Positions 9,319 to 19,250 are shown, counted from the stretch's first letter. The stretch: 64,000 bases of DNA from Hymenobacter sublimis (GCF_023101345.1 NZ_CP095848.1:1177501-1241500), one strand, 5' to 3'. Made by a program: numbers and translations. Notes: generated by a model not told the origin, from the sequence alone.

Positions 9319-10158
9319 CTAATGCAGAAAGTAGCCCACCAACCGCCGGGCGTAGCCATTCAGCAGGAAGTAGGGGAGGTAGGGCCGGGGGCAGTTCTTG
9401 AGGCTGAAATACGTGAAGTTGCGCAGGTTGCCGCCACCCCGAATCCCGAACAGATGCTGGTAGTAGCCGCGCAAACTGCGCTGGCGCCGGGTAATTTCCT
9501 GGCCGCTCTCCTCGGGGTAGGTACTGAGCTGGGCGTCGTAATTGCAGTAAACCGGGAAGCCGTGCCGACGGGCCACGCTGGTATAGTCGAAATCAGCGAG
9601 GTAGTGGGGTAGGCGCTTCTCATCAAAGAGGCCGATGGTTTCCAGCACGAGGCGCGGAATCAGTAGGCCGCGGCCGGGCAGGTAGGTAACTGGGTGCAGG
9701 CCGCGGCGCTGCTCAGCGGGCAAAATTTCCAGCAGGTCCTGGCGGGTGTTGGTACGCCAATCCAGGGTTTCGCCCCCGTACACGGGCTGGCCGGTGGTTA
9801 CGTCTAGCTCCAGGGCTCCTAGCACGGCCGTGGGGTGGCGCTCGGCCCAGCTCAGCATACGAGCCAGAAAGTCGGGGGCTGTGAGTACATCGTTGTTAAG
9901 GGTCATGACGCGGGTAGCGCCCTCGGCCAGGGCCCGCCGAATGCCCAGGTTCACGCCCGCCGTCCAGAACAGGTTTCCGTCGCCTTCCTCAATGAGTACC
10001 TCCGGAAACTCGGTGCGCAGCATCTGATCCGTGCCGTCAGTGGAGCCATCATCTACCACCACCACGCGAAAGTTCTGCTCCGTCTGGCCGCGCAACGACT
10101 CCAGGCAGGCCCGAGTGAATTCCTTCCGATTAAAAACCGGGATGACAATGTAAAGCAT
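9319..10158 (-). CDS. Glycosyltransferase family 2
   Basis: A 279-residue GT-A glycosyltransferase. Visible motifs are the N-terminal MLYIVIPVFNRKEFTRACLE, VVVVDDGSTDGT, the metal-binding-like LNNDV, and YLADFDYTSVARRHG, which matches the ED-Y region of GT2 enzymes. It resembles rhamnosyl/galactosyl-type GT2 proteins of capsule loci. It lies 52 bp downstream of a GT4 gene and 51 bp upstream of the small beta-helix gene. Specificity is unknown. Confidence 0.88.
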   Translation of the reverse strand: MLYIVIPVFNRKEFTRACLESLRGQTEQNFRVVVVDDGSTDGTDQMLRTEFPEVLIEEGDGNLFWTAGVNLGIRRALAEGATRVMTLNNDVLTAPDFLARMLSWAERHPTAVLGALELDVTTGQPVYGGETLDWRTNTRQDLLEILPAEQRRGLHPVTYLPGRGLLIPRLVLETIGLFDEKRLPHYLADFDYTSVARRHGFPVYCNYDAQLSTYPEESGQEITRRQRSLRGYYQHLFGIRGGGNLRNFTYFSLKNCPRPYLPYFLLNGYARRLVGYFLH

Positions 10159-10210
10159 GATATCCGGGGTAAGCTAAGGGGAGAAGTCTAAAAGGGTACA
10201 CTAGGGTAGC

Positions 10211-11509
10211 TCAGGCTAGCCGAGCGGTAGCCAGCCGCGACGCCTGGGCCGCTGAGTGGTGAGCCCGCCAGGCGTGGCGCGGCGGCACCTGAACCGAGGT
10301 TAGCTTCATAAGTCGGTAGGTGCGAGCCGCCCAGGTTTGGGTACGCGCAAAGGCGTAGCCCGCCTGGCCCATGGCAGGGCGCACCTGCGGGTGGTCGTGG
10401 AGGTATTCCACGGCGCGAGCCAGGCCATCGGCCGTAGCTGCGGGGGTAGTCACGGGTACTTTAATAGCGGCAGCGGCCGGAATAAAATCGTGGGCGCCCT
10501 GGTGGTCGAGGGTAATTACGGGCAGGCCCGTGGCCATAGCCTCCAGAAACTGCGTGGCAAAGGAGTCGCGCAGGCTCCCGAACAGGAAGGCATCGTGACT
10601 AAGAAAAGCACTTTGTACCTCAGCCCAAGGCACGCTCCCGCGCCAGGTTACCCGGTCCGTGAGTCCGTACTGGGTAATCCAGCCGGGAACTTGCGGCCCC
10701 AGAGGACCGTCGCCGATGACGGTCAGGTGAAATGCAACGCGTTTGTCTACCCTTGACAACGCGTCCAGCACCAGCAGCAGCGCCTTACGCGGGTACAGGC
10801 GAGCTAACCACAGCAGGCGCAGTACGGGCCCGGCTTCCCGCTCCGGGCAGGTGGGCAGGAAGAAAGATTCCGGTAGGCCGGAGTCCAGAAACAGTTCTAC
10901 CCGGTTAGCACCCAGCCGCCGGGCCAGCGCGGCCGTTTCGGTATTAGCTGCCAGCACCAGCGCGGCGTGGCGCAGGGTCTGGCGCACATTCGGGTCGAAA
11001 GTCATTAGCAGCCAGCCGATGACGTTGCGCATGGTTTCGGTTTTAAACCAGCCGGGAATAAAAGCCCGAAAAGCCTCCGGGGCCCGCTGCGCGCCGCCCA
11101 CGGGGCCAAAAATCAGGGGCTTGCCTAGGCGCCACATCCAGGAGCCCATCTGCAGGCTGCCGTAGGTGGCGTGGTGCACGTAGTCAACGTTTACTTCCTG
11201 GCAAATGCGGCGGGCCCGGCGCCAGGCCAGAAACTGCCACACCATATAATGCAGGTACACGCCAAACTGCCAGCGGTGCAGAAACTGCACCCAGGCCGGC
11301 ACGGCCACATAAAAGAACTGAAGCTGATCAGCGGACAACTCGTGGCCGTGCTCGGCCATAAACGGCTCAATACCGGCGCGCCCATCGGGGTTGGTGATGC
11401 ACCACACGCGGTGGCCACGTTGGGCCGTTTGCCAGGCCCAGTTGAAGCCGTTGCTGTCCTCGCCCCCGTGTGCGGGGTTGCAGGCGTAGGCTGAAATGAG
11501 AACGTTCAT
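10211..11509 (-). CDS. Glycosyltransferase family 4
   Basis: A 432-residue GT-B fold enzyme. The N-terminal domain starts MNVLISAYACNPAHGGEDSN, a beginning common in bacterial GT4 proteins, and the C-terminal nucleotide-sugar domain carries GDGPLG and the E-x7-E-like region SLRDSFATQFLEAMATGLPV. The start codon overlaps the stop of the upstream gene by four bases (ATGA at 11506-11509), indicating translational coupling. It works at the cytoplasmic membrane in repeat-unit assembly; donor and acceptor are unknown. Confidence 0.9.
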   Translation of the reverse strand: MNVLISAYACNPAHGGEDSNGFNWAWQTAQRGHRVWCITNPDGRAGIEPFMAEHGHELSADQLQFFYVAVPAWVQFLHRWQFGVYLHYMVWQFLAWRRARRICQEVNVDYVHHATYGSLQMGSWMWRLGKPLIFGPVGGAQRAPEAFRAFIPGWFKTETMRNVIGWLLMTFDPNVRQTLRHAALVLAANTETAALARRLGANRVELFLDSGLPESFFLPTCPEREAGPVLRLLWLARLYPRKALLLVLDALSRVDKRVAFHLTVIGDGPLGPQVPGWITQYGLTDRVTWRGSVPWAEVQSAFLSHDAFLFGSLRDSFATQFLEAMATGLPVITLDHQGAHDFIPAAAAIKVPVTTPAATADGLARAVEYLHDHPQVRPAMGQAGYAFARTQTWAARTYRLMKLTSVQVPPRHAWRAHHSAAQASRLATARLA

Positions 11510-12552
11510 ATCAGTTGGGTGTGCGGAACGGGAGGAGACGAGGACGAAACCGGGGACGCAGCCGAGGCGGGCGTAGGGGTAGGCTTTTCAGGTACTACCC
11601 GGGCCAGTAGGCGCCGGGCCTTGGCCCCCAAGCGGCCCCACAGAAACTCCCGGAAGCGCTGTTGGTCGCGGCGGCAGTCAGCCAGCACAAAGGCGGGGTG
11701 TTGCAGCGGGAAGGCCAGGTCCGTGGTGGGCACGTTGGCAAACTCGTCGGTAGCATCTAGCGTGTGCGTGCCCTGCTCCCCGAAACCAATGTTGCCCACC
11801 AGGTTCACGGCCGGCACTATGCACAGGCCGGCGTGGGCCACAATGGTAAAGTGCCACTGGTAGTCCCACACGTCGGGTGGCTGCGGTAGGCCCACCACGC
11901 TGCTGATTTTGCTGAGACGGTAGCGGTTTTCCAGCCAGGAGCTGTAGAGGCCCCGCAACTTGCCCTCGGCGGCCAGCTGGTGGTAGTCGCGCAGGTGAAA
12001 ATCGTAGAGCTGCCAGGCGCGCCGCCACGTAGCCCAGCCCCAGCTGTTTACCTGGGTCGAGAAATGGTAGGAATCGGCGCCGGCGGGCTGGGGGCGGCGC
12101 GCCTCCCGGCTGAAGTTATTGCCCCCAATGTGCAGCACCCGGGTATCGTGGCGGTAGCGCACCAGCAGCTCCTCGCAGAAGCGAAAGAAGGAGGGAGCCG
12201 GCACGCAGTCATCTTCCAGAATAATACCGGTTTCCTCGTGCTGGAAAAACCAGTCGAGGGCGGTGGCCGGGCCTACCCCGCAGTTCAGGTTAGCAGTCCG
12301 AAACAGCGTGAATACCTCGCAGGGCCAGTCCACGTCGGCTACTACGGCCCGGGCGGCGGCGCAGGTAGCGGCATCGGTGGGGTGAGAAGCGCGGGGACCG
12401 TCGGCGGCCACGTACAGGCGCGGCGGGCGGGCCCGGCGCACGGCCTCAAACACCTGCCGGGTCGTGTCGGGCCGGTTGAAGATGAGCAGTAGTACGGCCG
12501 TTTGCAGCGGAGCCGGGGCGGCCGGAGCGGATAGTTCAGGAGTGGACAGCAT
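11506..12552 (-). CDS. Putative GT-A nucleotide-sugar transferase
   Basis: A 348-residue protein with a GT2-like start (LLLIFNRPDTTRQVFEAV), LYVAADGPR, the acidic motif ILEDDCVPAPSFFRF, and the region STQVNSWGWATWRRAW. These are features of a nucleotide-diphospho-sugar transferase family often found in capsule clusters. The start at 12552 (MLSTPELSAP) gives a 17-bp overlap with the upstream polymerase gene; the longer frame to 12687 would overlap it by 150 bp and is rejected. The C-terminus ends in a Pro/Ser-rich tail. It overlaps the downstream GT4 gene by 4 bp. Exact sugar specificity is unknown. Confidence 0.78.
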   Translation of the reverse strand: MLSTPELSAPAAPAPLQTAVLLLIFNRPDTTRQVFEAVRRARPPRLYVAADGPRASHPTDAATCAAARAVVADVDWPCEVFTLFRTANLNCGVGPATALDWFFQHEETGIILEDDCVPAPSFFRFCEELLVRYRHDTRVLHIGGNNFSREARRPQPAGADSYHFSTQVNSWGWATWRRAWQLYDFHLRDYHQLAAEGKLRGLYSSWLENRYRLSKISSVVGLPQPPDVWDYQWHFTIVAHAGLCIVPAVNLVGNIGFGEQGTHTLDATDEFANVPTTDLAFPLQHPAFVLADCRRDQQRFREFLWGRLGAKARRLLARVVPEKPTPTPASAASPVSSSSPPVPHTQLI

Positions 12553-13876
12553 GCGCGGCAGGAGCTTGAAGACCAGGATAAGGAAGCCGAACGGGGGCCC
12601 CGTCCGCGGTGGGCGGGCCCACGGGGAGAGGAGCCGAAGCTGCCGGAGTTCCAGGCCCGAAGGCCGCCACTGACACCGGCCCGGCAATGGCCAGCGTCAG
12701 CCCAATAACCCCGTAGAGGTAGGGAGGCCAGTCGTAGGAAACGCCGTAGAGCAGGGCGCAGCCGGCGTAGCTCACAAAGGCGGCCGTAGTCGGGTCAAAA
12801 GGCACGCGCTGCCGCAGCCGTTTCCACAGCTGCCAGATGGGCACAACCAGCACTAGCAGCAGCCCCAGAATACCGAAGTAGAATAGCCGGTCGAGGTAGA
12901 AGCTGTGGAAGTGGTGGCCCGTGCGGTCGGCCCAGACGGGGTGGTCCCCGTCGCCGTAGAACTGCACAGGCAGCTCGAAGCCTTCCAGGCGCATACCGGC
13001 AAGAGGGTGCTCCTCCACATAGGACTGGTAGCTTTCAAACTGCTGCAGGCGCCAGCTACCCGTGCCCTGTTTGTCCACGTTTTCTATGTCCTCCACGCTG
13101 CTTTCGAGCTTGCGGAGCACTTTGGGGTTGTCTAGCACCAGGGCCGCCCCCCCAAGCAGGCCCATGAGCAGGGGCATGAGCAGCACAGGCATCAGGCGGG
13201 TTGTACTAAGGCGCACCCCTTCCACCCGACCGGTTAGTACCAGCAGGACGTTGAGCACGAGCGCCAGGGCCGTGGTCAGCCACACGGTGCGGTGCTGCAG
13301 AAACACAATCAGGGCCAGCAAAACAAAGAATACGGCCAGTTGCGGCAGCCCGCCCCGGCTCAGGTATTGATTGAAATAGTACAGAGCCGGCAGCAGCAGC
13401 AGAAAGGCCGATGTCACATCAAAGCCCCGTTCATTCTCCAGAAACGCCGACAAGCTCAGGGCATCGGGATGGAAAAATGCTAGGTTGATAACGAGCCCCG
13501 CCAGCAGTAGCACCATTAGCAGCCCCGCCGGCAGCGGATGGCGCCGGTAGTAAGCATACATGGCGAAAATGGGCAGCAGGGCCAGCAGCTTGGCAAACAC
13601 GTGGGGGTAGACCATGGGCGTACCCCACCCGTTGTACGACTCCAGGGCCAGCACTGCGGTAGCGGCCAGCGTAACCAGTAGCCAGCGCCGCATTACCGGG
13701 CTTAGGTAGCGAAAACAGGTTGCAATGAGCAGTAGGGAGAAGCCCGTAATGGCGTAGCTATACAGTACCAGGGAAGGATCTTCGCCGTTGGGCACCACAA
13801 ACTCATTGAAGGCCCGGTCCGTGGCCATCACCCCCAGAATGGGCAATACATGACGGAAGCGTAAGTTTATTTTCAT
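12536..13876 (-). CDS. O-antigen polymerase/ligase-like membrane protein (Wzy-type)
   Basis: A 446-residue integral membrane protein with about ten hydrophobic segments. The likely role is polymerising lipid-linked repeat units at the periplasmic face in a Wzx/Wzy pathway. Supporting features are HRTVWLTTALALVLN followed by a long loop (about residues 245-320) containing PLAGMRLEGFELP and HHFHSFYLDRLFYFGILGLL; an Arg in the membrane segment and a conserved His-x-Ser/Asn motif before a late helix are typical of the Wzy_C/WaaL family. It lies between glycosyltransferase genes with overlaps at both ends. Wzy proteins diverge strongly, so a ligase role is possible, but a polymerase is the better fit in this context. 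Confidence 0.75.
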   Translation of the reverse strand: MKINLRFRHVLPILGVMATDRAFNEFVVPNGEDPSLVLYSYAITGFSLLLIATCFRYLSPVMRRWLLVTLAATAVLALESYNGWGTPMVYPHVFAKLLALLPIFAMYAYYRRHPLPAGLLMVLLLAGLVINLAFFHPDALSLSAFLENERGFDVTSAFLLLLPALYYFNQYLSRGGLPQLAVFFVLLALIVFLQHRTVWLTTALALVLNVLLVLTGRVEGVRLSTTRLMPVLLMPLLMGLLGGAALVLDNPKVLRKLESSVEDIENVDKQGTGSWRLQQFESYQSYVEEHPLAGMRLEGFELPVQFYGDGDHPVWADRTGHHFHSFYLDRLFYFGILGLLLVLVVPIWQLWKRLRQRVPFDPTTAAFVSYAGCALLYGVSYDWPPYLYGVIGLTLAIAGPVSVAAFGPGTPAASAPLPVGPPTADGAPVRLPYPGLQAPAAHAVHS

Positions 13877-15027
13877 AGCTCAAGGGCAGGAATAGGCGGC
13901 GCAACGGGCCAAGACTGGTCCGGCCGGTTAATGTCCTGGCTGGCGGCTTCGTACACGGCCCGGGTGCGCCGGGCGGTTTGCTGCCAGGTGAAGTCCAGCA
14001 GGCGCAACTGCCCCATCCGAATCAGGTCCTGACGCAGGCGGGCATCGGAGAGCAGGCGCTCCAGCTGCTGGGCCAGCTCGGCGGGCCGGTGCGGATGGTG
14101 GTAGAGGGCCGCTTCCTGGGCTATTTCCGGAAAGCAGGAAGCGTGGCTAAGCAGCACGGGGCACTGCTGCCCGAAAGCCTCCAGAATGGGTAGGCCAAAG
14201 CCCTCGTACTCGGAAGGGAATACAAAAGCCAGGGCGTTGCGGTACAGCGTGTTCAGCTGGGCATCCGAGACGGGCCCGAACTGGTGCGCCCGCCGGGCCC
14301 ACCCCGCGCGCTGCAGCTCCTGCTGTTCAGCGGCCGTGAAAGCACCTCCGCCGGCGCACACCAAGTGCAGACCAGCCGCCACCGCCGGCGGCAGCAAGGC
14401 CAGACCCTCCAGCAGCACGCGGAAGTTTTTATACAGGGCGCGGCTACCCGTGTACAATATGTACCGCTCCGGCGTGGGTAGGGCGGGCCCGCTAGAGCTG
14501 TATTCCCGGTCGGCGTGGCCGTGGTGCACGACGCATACCTGCTCGGGCGTTACGGGCAGCAGCCGCAGCACGTCGGCCCGGGTGTGCTCCGATACGGTGA
14601 TGATGCGGTTGGCCCGGCGTGCAATGCGCTCCAGCGTGTTTCCGTCTCGGTTGGTATAGTACTGCGGAAACAGGGCCGGAATCATGTCGTGGAGGGTGAT
14701 GACCAAGGGCCGATCCTCCAGCAACTCCAGAAAGTAGTCGTTGTCGGTGAGGGTAGGGTGGAACACGTCGAAGGCGCCGCGCCGCAGGGCCTGCACGGAA
14801 GCCCGGTGGTTGAAGTGCTTTATCACCCGCCAGCGGCCCCGCAGCGCCACATCCGGCAGAAACGTGCGGTGGTTGGAGTATTTCCGGTCGCGCAGGTACA
14901 GGTTGTTGCTCAGGGCCACGGCCAGCTCCGACTGCCAGTTGGCGTGGCAAAGCAGCTCGTGGTGGTAGCGCGAAACACCGCCAAAATCCTGCAGCGTAAA
15001 GGCCTGATGGTCATACAGTACGCGCAT
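13873..15027 (-). CDS. Glycosyltransferase family 4
   Basis: A 384-residue GT-B enzyme. The N-terminus MRVLYDHQAFTLQDFGGVSR is typical of a GT4 subgroup near mannosyltransferases. LVITLHDMIPALFP, YILYTGSRALYKNFRVLLEG and the C-terminal FPSEYEGFGLPILEAFGQQC (the E-x7-E donor-site motif) are visible. Four-base ATGA overlap with the downstream polymerase gene and a two-base gap from the upstream flippase gene show a tightly packed operon. Mannosyl transfer is plausible but unproven. Confidence 0.9.
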   Translation of the reverse strand: MRVLYDHQAFTLQDFGGVSRYHHELLCHANWQSELAVALSNNLYLRDRKYSNHRTFLPDVALRGRWRVIKHFNHRASVQALRRGAFDVFHPTLTDNDYFLELLEDRPLVITLHDMIPALFPQYYTNRDGNTLERIARRANRIITVSEHTRADVLRLLPVTPEQVCVVHHGHADREYSSSGPALPTPERYILYTGSRALYKNFRVLLEGLALLPPAVAAGLHLVCAGGGAFTAAEQQELQRAGWARRAHQFGPVSDAQLNTLYRNALAFVFPSEYEGFGLPILEAFGQQCPVLLSHASCFPEIAQEAALYHHPHRPAELAQQLERLLSDARLRQDLIRMGQLRLLDFTWQQTARRTRAVYEAASQDINRPDQSWPVAPPIPALEL

Positions 15028-15029
15028 AA

Positions 15030-16673
15030 CTAAACGAGTTCAGTTTCAGGATCGGGCAGCAGGGCGGAGTGCGGCCGCAACGAGGCGGGCGGGGTAGCAG
15101 TGGGGGCAGAAGCGGAAACCGGAACGGGAGTCACCTCGCCATCGAGCCGGGCCAGCCGTCGGGAAAAGGCGTACAGCAGCCCCGAGAAGCGGCCGTCTGA
15201 GCTGCTACCTCCCTGAAAGCTGCTTAGTAGGCGGCGTAGCACGGTGCGCAAGCGGGCGGGCGGCGCGCCCACGGCCAGGCCTGCCAGGAGCAAGGCTCCG
15301 GTCAGAATTTCGGCCACGAGCAGCACGGCAGCCGGCACCGTGCCAGCAGGAAGCAGGAAGCGGGTAGCGGCAATGCCGGCGGCCACGGCCACCCCGGCCA
15401 AAAGTCCAGGCACATAGGAACCTAGCACCTGCCCAACAGTAACATTCAGCACCCGGCGCATGAGCAGTAGGTACAGCACCGTCCGGATAACTTCCCCGAT
15501 GACCACGGCCCCAGCTACCCCTAGCAGTCCGTAGCGGCTCAGCCCGTAGAACAAGCCCGTCAGCAACACGGCGTAGCCCAAATTCAGCCAGAGCTTGGGC
15601 GTAAGCGTGGCGGTAGCGTCGCAGACGACCCCGGCAAACATGGTAACCATGCTCATGCCAAAAGCGGCGCACACTACCCGCAGAATGGGTACGGCCGCCG
15701 CCCAGCTCGGGCCCAGCATTACTTGCACAATCTCGGGGGCAGCTACGGCCGCGCCGGCACAAATAGGAATTACCAGGGCCGCAATCAGCGTGATGCTGCT
15801 CAAGTACACCGTTTTCAGCCGCGGGCGGTCGGTCTGCATTTGGCTAAAGGAAGGAAATACGACCTTCGAAACGCTGGTCGTGAGCAGGTACACCGGCAAG
15901 CCAATCAGCATCCAGCCCCGGCTGTAAATACCCAGAGCCGCCGCGCCCAGCAGCCGCCCAATTAGCAAGGTATCCAGGGAGCCAGTCAGGAACTCCAGGA
16001 AGCTGATGGCCGACATCCGGCCGCCGTACTCCACCAGGGGGCGGTAGGTTTCCCAGTCGAAGAGCAGGCGCAGGTCGTGGCGCTCCGCGGCGTAGCTGAG
16101 AATGGTCAGCAGCACGCCCTGGCCCAGCATAGCCGCCACCAAGCTCCAGACGCCAAAGCCCTGAAACGCCAGTCCAATGCCAAGGGCAGCGTAGCTGACC
16201 ACGTAAGATGTTACCTCGATAATGGCCAGGGTCCGGAACTTCATGCGCCGCCGCAGCAGGCTCAGGGCCGTGGCGTTAAAGCCCGTCAGGAGCAGGCCTA
16301 CAGCCAGCATCCGAACCACCGGTACTACCTCGGGTGCCCGCACGATACCGGCCGCCAACGGGGCGCCCAGGGCCAGGGCCCCGGCAAACAGAATGCCCAG
16401 GCCCAGCGAGGAGGTGAAGGCAGCCCGCACATCGGCACGGGTAATTTCAGGCTTCTGGATAATGGCCTGCTCCATGCCCATCTGGGCGAAATAAGAGCCA
16501 AAACGCAGAATAACCCCGGCTAATGCCACCAGCCCGAAAGCAGCCGGCGTGAGTAGGCGGGCCATGGTGGCGGTGTAGCCAATTTGAAGCAAGGAAATAG
16601 TAATAGTAGCCGCAGTCGACCACTTGACACCATTGACGGCGGCAGTGGTCAGGTTGGATGCAGAAGATGCCAT
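15030..16673 (-). CDS. Wzx-type oligosaccharide flippase
   Basis: A 547-residue polytopic protein of the polysaccharide transport / MOP superfamily. It should move undecaprenyl-linked repeat units across the inner membrane. The N-terminal NGVKWSTAATITISLLQIGY, LLTPAAFGLVALAG and FGSYFAQMGMEQAIIQKPE are typical of the RfbX/WzxC branch. Twelve or more hydrophobic helices are seen, followed by a C-terminal cytoplasmic extension of about 80 residues rich in Ser, Pro and Ala. It sits between the Wzc-like kinase gene (132-bp gap) and GT4 (2-bp gap). Confidence 0.88.
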   Translation of the reverse strand: MASSASNLTTAAVNGVKWSTAATITISLLQIGYTATMARLLTPAAFGLVALAGVILRFGSYFAQMGMEQAIIQKPEITRADVRAAFTSSLGLGILFAGALALGAPLAAGIVRAPEVVPVVRMLAVGLLLTGFNATALSLLRRRMKFRTLAIIEVTSYVVSYAALGIGLAFQGFGVWSLVAAMLGQGVLLTILSYAAERHDLRLLFDWETYRPLVEYGGRMSAISFLEFLTGSLDTLLIGRLLGAAALGIYSRGWMLIGLPVYLLTTSVSKVVFPSFSQMQTDRPRLKTVYLSSITLIAALVIPICAGAAVAAPEIVQVMLGPSWAAAVPILRVVCAAFGMSMVTMFAGVVCDATATLTPKLWLNLGYAVLLTGLFYGLSRYGLLGVAGAVVIGEVIRTVLYLLLMRRVLNVTVGQVLGSYVPGLLAGVAVAAGIAATRFLLPAGTVPAAVLLVAEILTGALLLAGLAVGAPPARLRTVLRRLLSSFQGGSSSDGRFSGLLYAFSRRLARLDGEVTPVPVSASAPTATPPASLRPHSALLPDPETELV

Positions 16674-16730
16674 GAGGCTATCCGGGTAGAAAGGGTTGAG
16701 CGCAGCGCGGGAGAGGTAGCGGGGAATCTT

Positions 16731-16768
16731 GCCGGAAGGCGCGGGAGGGTCGGCCAGCGTCTTCCGGC
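16731..16768 (-). other. Possible stem-loop in the wzc-wzx gap
   Basis: GCCGGAAG (16731-16738) can pair with CTTCCGGC (16761-16768) across a 22-base loop. There is no T-run, so it is not a standard terminator. It might stabilise or attenuate the transcript between the export genes and the assembly genes; this is a guess. Confidence 0.3.
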
Positions 16769-16805
16769 GGGAGCAGGGAGCGGAAAGGAATGGGGAGCGA
16801 CCTTC

Positions 16806-19199
16806 TTAATACCCGTACGCGTACACCTTTTCCTTGTGGCGGTACTCGTAGGTTTTGGTGAAGTACATGTCGTTGATGATCATGTAAATGTGCTTGATCT
16901 TCTGCTCGTGGTGCAGCTCGTTGATGTGGCTGATCAGGCCCTTGTCGGTATAGTTCTGGCGAACCACGTAAATGTTGGCGTCGAGGTGGCGCAGCAGCAT
17001 GAAGAACTCTGACACGTAGCCGGTAGGCGGGGTATCCACAATAACGTAGTCGTACTGCTCGCGCAGCTGGCCCAGCAGTTCTTCCATGCGCGGGCTTTCT
17101 AGCAGCTCGGTGGGGTTGGCCGGAATTGGGCCGCAGCATATCACATCCAGGTTGCGCACGCCGGAGGCATGGCGGCAATCTTCCAACGTGCTCAGCCCCA
17201 TGAGGTAGCTGCTCAGGCCGTGTTCAGTGCAAGCCTGGCCCAACTGGAAATACCCCGCCACGGTAGGGCGCCGCAGGTCGCACTCCAGCAGCAGCACCTT
17301 ACGGCCGCTTTGCGCCATCTCCGAGGCCAGGTTCACGGAGCAGAAGGTTTTGCCTTCGCCCGGCACCGAGGAAGTAACCCCAATCAGCTTCTTGTCTAGG
17401 CCGGCGGCCAGGTACTGCAAGTTCACCCGAATAGAGCGGAACGACTCGGCAATGGGCCCCTTGGGGTCGCGCAGCATGTTTTCCTTGTCTTGAGCCGTGC
17501 CGTGGGCTACCACGCCCAACATTGGAATGTTGGTAATGCGCGAGAGGTCTTCCTTGCTTTGGATGCGGCGATTGGCTTTGTCCAGCAGCAAGGTCAGGCC
17601 CAGGGGCAGCACTAGGCCAGCTATCAAGGCAATGAGGGCCACCACGCCGGGTTTGGGCGCCGTGGGGCCGTCGCCGCTCATGCCGGCTTCGTCTACTATT
17701 TTCTTGTCGGTGGCGTTGGTGGCCAGGGCAATGGCCGCCTCGGCGCGCTTCTCAATCAGGAACTGGTAGTTCTTGTCGTTGAAGTCGGTCTTGCTTTTTA
17801 GGGTAGCCAGCTGCCGCTCATTTTCCGGCATCCGGTTCATGGTGCCCCGCACCTGGCCCAGCTGCGAGTCCAGGTCGCGCAGGGCAATGTCGGCGGCCCG
17901 GGTCATGTTGTTCAGCGTCTGAGTCAGGGTTTCTTTGGCCAGCCGAATACGTTCATCGAGCACGGTTACCATGGGGTTTTCGGCGCTGGCATTCACGCCC
18001 AAGGCGGCCCGCTGGCTGTTCAGGTCGGTGAGCTGCAGAATCAGGTTGTTGACCACCGGATCTTCAATGCCCACGCTGCTGGGGGCCACAATTTGGTTGG
18101 TGCCCTTGCTGGCCCGCAGGTAGCTGAGCATGTTCTGGTAGTACTTGCGGTTGGTAGCCACCTTGGCCCGAAGCATTTCCAGCTCGCCCTGCTGCTGTAT
18201 GCCGCGGGCCGACTGAGCCTCTACATCAACTACCCCCCGGGCGGCTCGGAAGGAGCTGAGCGCGGCCGTAGAGCGGCGGAGCGAGTCGGAGAGGTGACCA
18301 ATTTCCTTGTCGAGGAAGGCTACCGTTTTCTGGCCCGTCAGGTTCTTCGTCTGCAGGTCGTTTTGCACGTAATTGCGCATTAGCGTATCCAGAAACTGCA
18401 TTTCTTTCTGGGGCACGCTACCCTTGCTGGTCAGCTCGATCATGCGTGATTCCCGGTCGATGGGCTTGATGCTCAAATGCTGGGAGTACTCGCCAATCAG
18501 GCTGACATGGTCGCGCAGCAGCACAAAATAGCGCTCTGCCGTACCGCCGGCTGGGTAGCTGGGCTCGGCCTGCACTACGGCCGTGAGCAAGGGGTGGCGC
18601 AGCGTGTCGCCGGCCCGCACCGTTTCGTTTAGGTGCACATCAAGCACTTCCCGCACTAGCTCGCCGGTAGGCAGGCTATAAAGAGTGCCCTTGTCGGCAT
18701 CGGCTTTCAGGGTGAAGCGCCCGTCGGAGAGGGGCTCTACGTAAATAGGTACGCCCGTGAGTTGGGGAGCGGAGGGGTCGGGTACTAGCCGGAACGGCAC
18801 GGCTCCCAGGGGCCGCTCGCGCACCTGCACATCCCGGAAGCTGTTCAGCCAGGTAGCCGGCGCGGCGAAATACTGCACATTGAAGGGGAGGCGCTGCAGG
18901 GCCTGACCCACCATGTCGGCGGAAGTCAGCAGCCCAATTTCGTCTTCCATCTTGGTGCCCTTCTCCTTTACTTCCAGGATTTTGAGCAATTCCTGCGCTT
19001 GCTTAGAGCCCGTGCCTTGGTCGCCGAGCAGCATAGTTGACCGGAAAGCATACACCGGCTCCTTTACCCGTAGGTAAAGAAAGGCCAGCAGGCCGGCTAG
19101 CAGAAGCGACGCCAGGAACAAGGGCCAGCGCTGACGGAGCCGAAAAAACAGCTCGTGCAGGTCAAGTTCATCGGCGGGAGTGTGTGGACGTGATTCCAT
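16806..19199 (-). CDS. Wzc-type polysaccharide co-polymerase / tyrosine autokinase
   Basis: A 797-residue inner-membrane protein that controls chain length and export. Order of parts: short cytoplasmic N-terminus with LHELFFRLRQRWPLFLASLL, first membrane helix (about 33-52), a large periplasmic Wzz-type region with coiled-coil stretches (about 260-500), second helix (about 518-540), then a BY-kinase domain. The Walker A block SVPGEGKT has Lys617; Walker A' reads LLLECDLRRP (Asp641), with Glu-Cys where Ile-Asp-Ala is common; VIVDTPP is Walker B. The last 15 residues hold five tyrosines, the expected autophosphorylation tail. No separate phosphatase (Wzb) gene is seen in the window. The wza gene lies 51 bp upstream. 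Confidence 0.93.
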   Translation of the reverse strand: MESRPHTPADELDLHELFFRLRQRWPLFLASLLLAGLLAFLYLRVKEPVYAFRSTMLLGDQGTGSKQAQELLKILEVKEKGTKMEDEIGLLTSADMVGQALQRLPFNVQYFAAPATWLNSFRDVQVRERPLGAVPFRLVPDPSAPQLTGVPIYVEPLSDGRFTLKADADKGTLYSLPTGELVREVLDVHLNETVRAGDTLRHPLLTAVVQAEPSYPAGGTAERYFVLLRDHVSLIGEYSQHLSIKPIDRESRMIELTSKGSVPQKEMQFLDTLMRNYVQNDLQTKNLTGQKTVAFLDKEIGHLSDSLRRSTAALSSFRAARGVVDVEAQSARGIQQQGELEMLRAKVATNRKYYQNMLSYLRASKGTNQIVAPSSVGIEDPVVNNLILQLTDLNSQRAALGVNASAENPMVTVLDERIRLAKETLTQTLNNMTRAADIALRDLDSQLGQVRGTMNRMPENERQLATLKSKTDFNDKNYQFLIEKRAEAAIALATNATDKKIVDEAGMSGDGPTAPKPGVVALIALIAGLVLPLGLTLLLDKANRRIQSKEDLSRITNIPMLGVVAHGTAQDKENMLRDPKGPIAESFRSIRVNLQYLAAGLDKKLIGVTSSVPGEGKTFCSVNLASEMAQSGRKVLLLECDLRRPTVAGYFQLGQACTEHGLSSYLMGLSTLEDCRHASGVRNLDVICCGPIPANPTELLESPRMEELLGQLREQYDYVIVDTPPTGYVSEFFMLLRHLDANIYVVRQNYTDKGLISHINELHHEQKIKHIYMIINDMYFTKTYEYRHKEKVYAYGY

Positions 19200-19250
19200 T
19201 CCGATTGGTAGTTAAATGGGGTAGACGCGGGAAAGGCGCGGGAGGTAGCG